The position numbers and the translations under genes were made by a program. Positions 42,180-44,737 of a stretch of DNA of 44,737 nucleotides are shown one piece after another (position 1 is the stretch's first letter; every line of letters starts with the position of its first letter). The stretch is from Alistipes sp. (GTDB lineage Bacteria > Bacteroidota > Bacteroidia > Bacteroidales > Rikenellaceae), in NCBI GenBank assembly GCA_017631055.1, contig JAGBTZ010000008.1, forward strand, positions 1 through 44,737. Direction: 5' to 3'. The notes under the pieces were generated by a model that saw nothing but the letters and a program-made list of their open reading frames with translations, was not told the DNA's origin and searched no databases.

Positions 42180-42200
42180 CCTCCCCTAAGTTAGGGGAGG
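42180..42200. repeat. Perfect 10-bp-arm palindrome
   Basis: CCTCCCCTAA-G-TTAGGGGAGG, followed by TGGCTGAAAGCCGGAGGGGT. A decayed relative occurs at about 23534-23580, also just before ATTAGCC units. Confidence 0.75.
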
Positions 42201-42230
42201 TGGCTGAAAGCCGGAGGGGTCTGTCGTTTT

Positions 42231-42279
42231 TTAGCCATTAGCCATTAGCCATTAGCCATTAGCTGTTAGCCATTGGCTA
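42231..42279. repeat. ATTAGCC heptamer array (copy 2)
   Basis: About six ATTAGCC-type units, some degenerate (GTTAGCC, ATTGGCT). Confidence 0.75.
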
Positions 42280-42282
42280 AAT

Positions 42283-42481
42283 AACCTCGTCATTCCGAGG
42301 GGTTGTTTGTGGTAACGGTCGAGAGCGAAATGCCCTCTCAAACAACCCCGAGAGAATCTACCGCTTTTTGTAGTGGGTTGCAGAGAGCGAGTTTTCCAAA
42401 TGGTAGATCTCCTCGCATTTGCTTGTGTGCAACCCTCGCTCCCGACCCTTGCAAGATGCAAATACTCGAGATGACGAGATT
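42283..42481. repeat. Nested inverted-repeat element (MITE-like)
   Basis: The ends CTCGTCATTCCGAG and CTCGAGATGACGAG are imperfect inverted repeats. Inside are a perfect 11-bp pair GGGGTTGTTTG (42299-42309)/CAAACAACCCC (42339-42349), GAGAATCTACC against GGTAGATCTCC, and GGGTTGCA against TGCAACCC. No transposase is present, so any movement would need one in trans. Confidence 0.65.
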
Positions 42482-42489
42482 TGTATATT

Positions 42490-42533
42490 TAGCCATTGGC
42501 CATTAGCCATTAGCCATTAGCTAAATATATAAT
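42490..42533. repeat. ATTAGCC heptamer array (copy 3)
   Basis: About five units of ATTAGCC/ATTGGCC following the nested element, which is thus bracketed by two arrays. Confidence 0.75.
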
Positions 42534-42582
42534 TTTGAATTTTGAATTGCCCCATCTCCCCCATCTCCCCCATCTAACCCCA

Positions 42583-42612
42583 CAAAAAAAGTCGGCTCCC
42601 GAAGGAACCGAC
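42583..42612 (-). terminator. Intrinsic terminator of the surface lipoprotein gene
   Basis: Read leftward, arms 42612-42604 and 42599-42591 pair over 9 bp (one T-G wobble) around a TTCG tetraloop, followed by seven Ts. Confidence 0.9.
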
Positions 42613-42645
42613 TCACTTAACTTACCTTATTAAATGTAAAAACTA

Positions 42646-44712
42646 CTACTTCTGCAAATTCGTACGGTCCATTACGCGGCAACGAACACCGAAACCGTAT
42701 GCAAGTTCATTCATACTTCCGAGCCACATAGTGTCTGTGTCCGCTGTACATGCCCAAGTGGTATTCTGCCAGCGAATAGCGTACAAGCGAGTAGCTCTAG
42801 TTGTATTGGCTATAGCGGTCCAACTGTTTACTTTACGACCTACACCTGAATACGTTCCTCCGTCGTAACGCCATCCATTTGCGGGATGCCAAGCGATATC
42901 TTTAGTTGTTGGACATTGATAATAGAAACCATAAGTCCAATTCGGTTGGTCGTGTTGCTTTACACGAGTATATGCGGTTTTTTTATGGCATAATGCGACC
43001 TGGATGTTGAACTCATCAATGCAATATCCCGGGGGACATGGATCATTATCGCCCTTCATGCTCACCTTGTCAGCATTCTCTGAATGCCAAAACTTGGTAG
43101 ATTCTTTACATGGCAGGGGGTGTCCTTTGCAGAACGAAGTATATCTACCTGTTTCTGGGTTTCCTGGAGTCGTTCCATTTGCATCAGTGAAATCAACAAC
43201 CGGGAAAAATAGCGGATTTGTCATTACATTTTCGTATGTGTTAGCATAGGTCGTAGGTTGGAAAGTTTGCAGTCTGTCATAGAAACCATACATCAACTCA
43301 AAATCTGAGTTTGTGCTAAATGCGGTTGATTCAGCAACAGCATAAGTGATACTCTTAGCCTTCGGGAGAGGATGAGGACGACCATATTGGTAGTAAAGTC
43401 CCATCGCATTGGTAGCATTCTCTGCCGAGATGTTTTTGGCATCATCGAGTGTCTTCGGAGCATAAGTTGCACCAAGGTCGCGGTCAAGCATTCCGTGGAT
43501 TTTACCATTCACAGTAGCAACATTCTCAATAGCAATCACCTCGGGAGTATCAGTACACCAGATATGCCAAGTCCAAAGAACCTTGTGATTAGTGTCGAAG
43601 ACAGATACTATAGCATTACCCTCGGCATTACCACCTGCATACTTCAGCTGAACGGTACCGGTTTCGGCATCGTAGTTTACGTTGGTGATAAGCTTCGCAC
43701 GGTCGCTCCACAAAACGTGAGCATAGGCTACATCAGCAAGTTTCTCGGTAGCATTAAGTTTCTGTGCGGGGAATGAGTAGTACTGTGCATTAGAGCCCTC
43801 GGGGATAATATAGCAGTTAGCGATACCATTTGCGCTCAAATCGGTTGCGGTAGCAGGCTTCAAAGCATCAATATCGATAGCTGCAATCGGGCGAATCTTT
43901 GCACGATTAACCTCAATAGCATTCTTCGAGGTGATAGCATACGAGCCATTCTCGGTCTGAACGCAGATTGCCAAGTTCTCGTATGTGCGGGGAGGAACAA
44001 CAAAGTAGAACGATGTAGCTTCCTCCTTGCTTAACTCAACGTTATTGCAAGTGGCATAAATCCAGTTAAAAGCAGCCAAATGACCTGCAGAGAATGAATT
44101 TTCGAGTTCGGGTATAGTCTTCAACTTTATATATGTAAGACCAGAAAGAGCATCCCATTTACGAGTATTACTACGCAAAGCAACATGCTTAACGACCTGC
44201 GTACCCTTGAGCTTAACCTCGATAAAACCGCAGAGGTGCTTGAAGGGAAGCTTGCCATCTGTAAGGCTGGCAAGCATTACATTCTGCTTGTCGCCAAAGA
44301 CCTTGTTTGTGCCATCGAGAGTGATATTCGAATTCAGGATTCTGCCCAACTCATGTGTCTCGGCATTATACTTGTCATCGCTTGCGTAAGGATAAACCGC
44401 ATACACTGTAGTTGCAGGCACGCTGAATTTGGCATTCGAGCCATTGATCTCAGTAGCCGAGCACTCCTCGATAGTACCATCCTCCAAAATAGCACCGATA
44501 GTGTCGCCCTCGCTCCAAGCCACCTTGCCGACACCGTTGTCGAGCAGTGTTGTACGCGACTCATCGGCCTCGAGGCTTGCTACCACCTCGATAAACTCTA
44601 CATTGTTCACGCCCTCATTCGAGAGGTTGTCGGTTGTGATGTCCTCAGTACAACCAACCATTGCACCTGTTGCAACGAGCAAAGATGCTACATAGCAAAA
44701 AATCTTTTTCAT
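42646..44712 (-). CDS. Surface lipoprotein, fimbrillin-like N-terminus with FISUMP-like C-terminal domain
   Basis: Large predicted outer-surface lipoprotein of 688 residues (start at 44712; an ATG three codons upstream also possible). The signal MKKIFCYVASLLVATGAMVGC has lipobox MVGC with Cys21. Residues about 35-290 resemble fimbrillin-like adhesin domains (TTLLDNGVGKVAWSEGDTIGAI, TTVYAVYPYAS, PFKHLCGFIEVKL). The C-terminal third, with KGDNDPCPPGYCIDEFNI and a final ELAYGFGVRCRVMDRT, resembles the FISUMP domain of paralogous Bacteroidota/Fibrobacter surface proteins. An adhesive or fimbrial role is likely but inferred. Its upstream promoter lies at or beyond the window edge. Confidence 0.75.
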   Translation of the reverse strand: MKKIFCYVASLLVATGAMVGCTEDITTDNLSNEGVNNVEFIEVVASLEADESRTTLLDNGVGKVAWSEGDTIGAILEDGTIEECSATEINGSNAKFSVPATTVYAVYPYASDDKYNAETHELGRILNSNITLDGTNKVFGDKQNVMLASLTDGKLPFKHLCGFIEVKLKGTQVVKHVALRSNTRKWDALSGLTYIKLKTIPELENSFSAGHLAAFNWIYATCNNVELSKEEATSFYFVVPPRTYENLAICVQTENGSYAITSKNAIEVNRAKIRPIAAIDIDALKPATATDLSANGIANCYIIPEGSNAQYYSFPAQKLNATEKLADVAYAHVLWSDRAKLITNVNYDAETGTVQLKYAGGNAEGNAIVSVFDTNHKVLWTWHIWCTDTPEVIAIENVATVNGKIHGMLDRDLGATYAPKTLDDAKNISAENATNAMGLYYQYGRPHPLPKAKSITYAVAESTAFSTNSDFELMYGFYDRLQTFQPTTYANTYENVMTNPLFFPVVDFTDANGTTPGNPETGRYTSFCKGHPLPCKESTKFWHSENADKVSMKGDNDPCPPGYCIDEFNIQVALCHKKTAYTRVKQHDQPNWTYGFYYQCPTTKDIAWHPANGWRYDGGTYSGVGRKVNSWTAIANTTRATRLYAIRWQNTTWACTADTDTMWLGSMNELAYGFGVRCRVMDRTNLQK

Positions 44713-44737
44713 AATCTTCATCTCGTTTTAAGGTTAA

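Larger units (their letters stand above)
42141..42645. other. Repeat-rich intergenic region (505 bp)
   Basis: No credible gene. From left it holds a perfect palindrome (42180-42200), an ATTAGCC array (42231-42279), a nested inverted-repeat element (about 42283-42481), a second ATTAGCC array (42490-42533), CCCATCTCCCCCATCT repeats (about 42550-42580) and the terminator of the leftward lipoprotein gene. Confidence 0.75.

Overview
The window looks like a chromosomal segment of a Bacteroidales bacterium; I would guess Alistipes or another Rikenellaceae, but the genus is inference. Pointers are the repeated TAnnTTTG -7 promoter boxes typical of Bacteroidota, the scarcity of Shine-Dalgarno sites, Bacteroidota-type families (b558-type fumarate reductase cytochrome, DUF4369/TlpA lipoprotein, PepSY-like protein, fimbrillin-like lipoprotein, BamD-omega-CoaBC-RecN cluster), Gram-negative lipid A and outer-membrane genes, and intergenic ATTAGCC arrays.

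Layout: 1-1765 (-) is the start of a fumarate reductase/succinate dehydrogenase operon (flavoprotein cut by the left edge, cytochrome b upstream). Then come 5-formyl-THF cyclo-ligase (+), tRNA-Arg(ACG), and a leftward coaD-lpxD-ruvC-tlpA operon. 6004-7010 (-) is a pair with a phage spanin-like protein. 7098-8884 (+) is yceD-rpmF-plsX. 8944-17918 (-) is a compact eleven-gene phage-derived operon: tail-completion-like, two tail-like proteins, small protein, ClpP-like prohead protease, HK97-type capsid protein, unknown protein, portal, connector-like protein, holin, endolysin. No terminase, tape measure, tail tube, integrase, repressor or replication gene is visible, and all reading frames are open. 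18233-21481 (+) holds mqnA, a 155-nt strongly structured leader, corA and a histidine phosphatase. 21511-27616 is mostly leftward metabolism and transport: YbaK, glutamate dehydrogenase, NhaD antiporter, nitroreductase, HAD phosphatase, PepSY-like protein; an 808-bp gap rich in repeats lies between gdhA and nhaD. 27803-29885 (+) has ZIP and NCS2 transporters. 29916-34010 (-) is bamD-rpoZ-coaBC-recN, followed by asd and PBP1A. 37663-41026 (-) is a SUI1 factor and a 1002-residue outer-membrane metalloprotease-like barrel protein. 41112-42140 (+) is a DUF4435 TOPRIM-like protein; a second repeat-rich gap and a large surface lipoprotein (-) end the window.

Most genes are housekeeping: anaerobic respiration (fumarate reductase plus the futalosine menaquinone gene mqnA), envelope building (lpxD, plsX, PBP1A, bamD), CoA synthesis (coaD, coaBC), DNA repair (ruvC, recN) and ion balance (corA, nhaD, ZIP). 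The two features most deserving follow-up are the phage-derived operon, which resembles a domesticated or gene-transfer-agent-like particle locus with a detached spanin-like gene beyond plsX, and the structured RNA whose closing helix ends three bases before the corA start codon.
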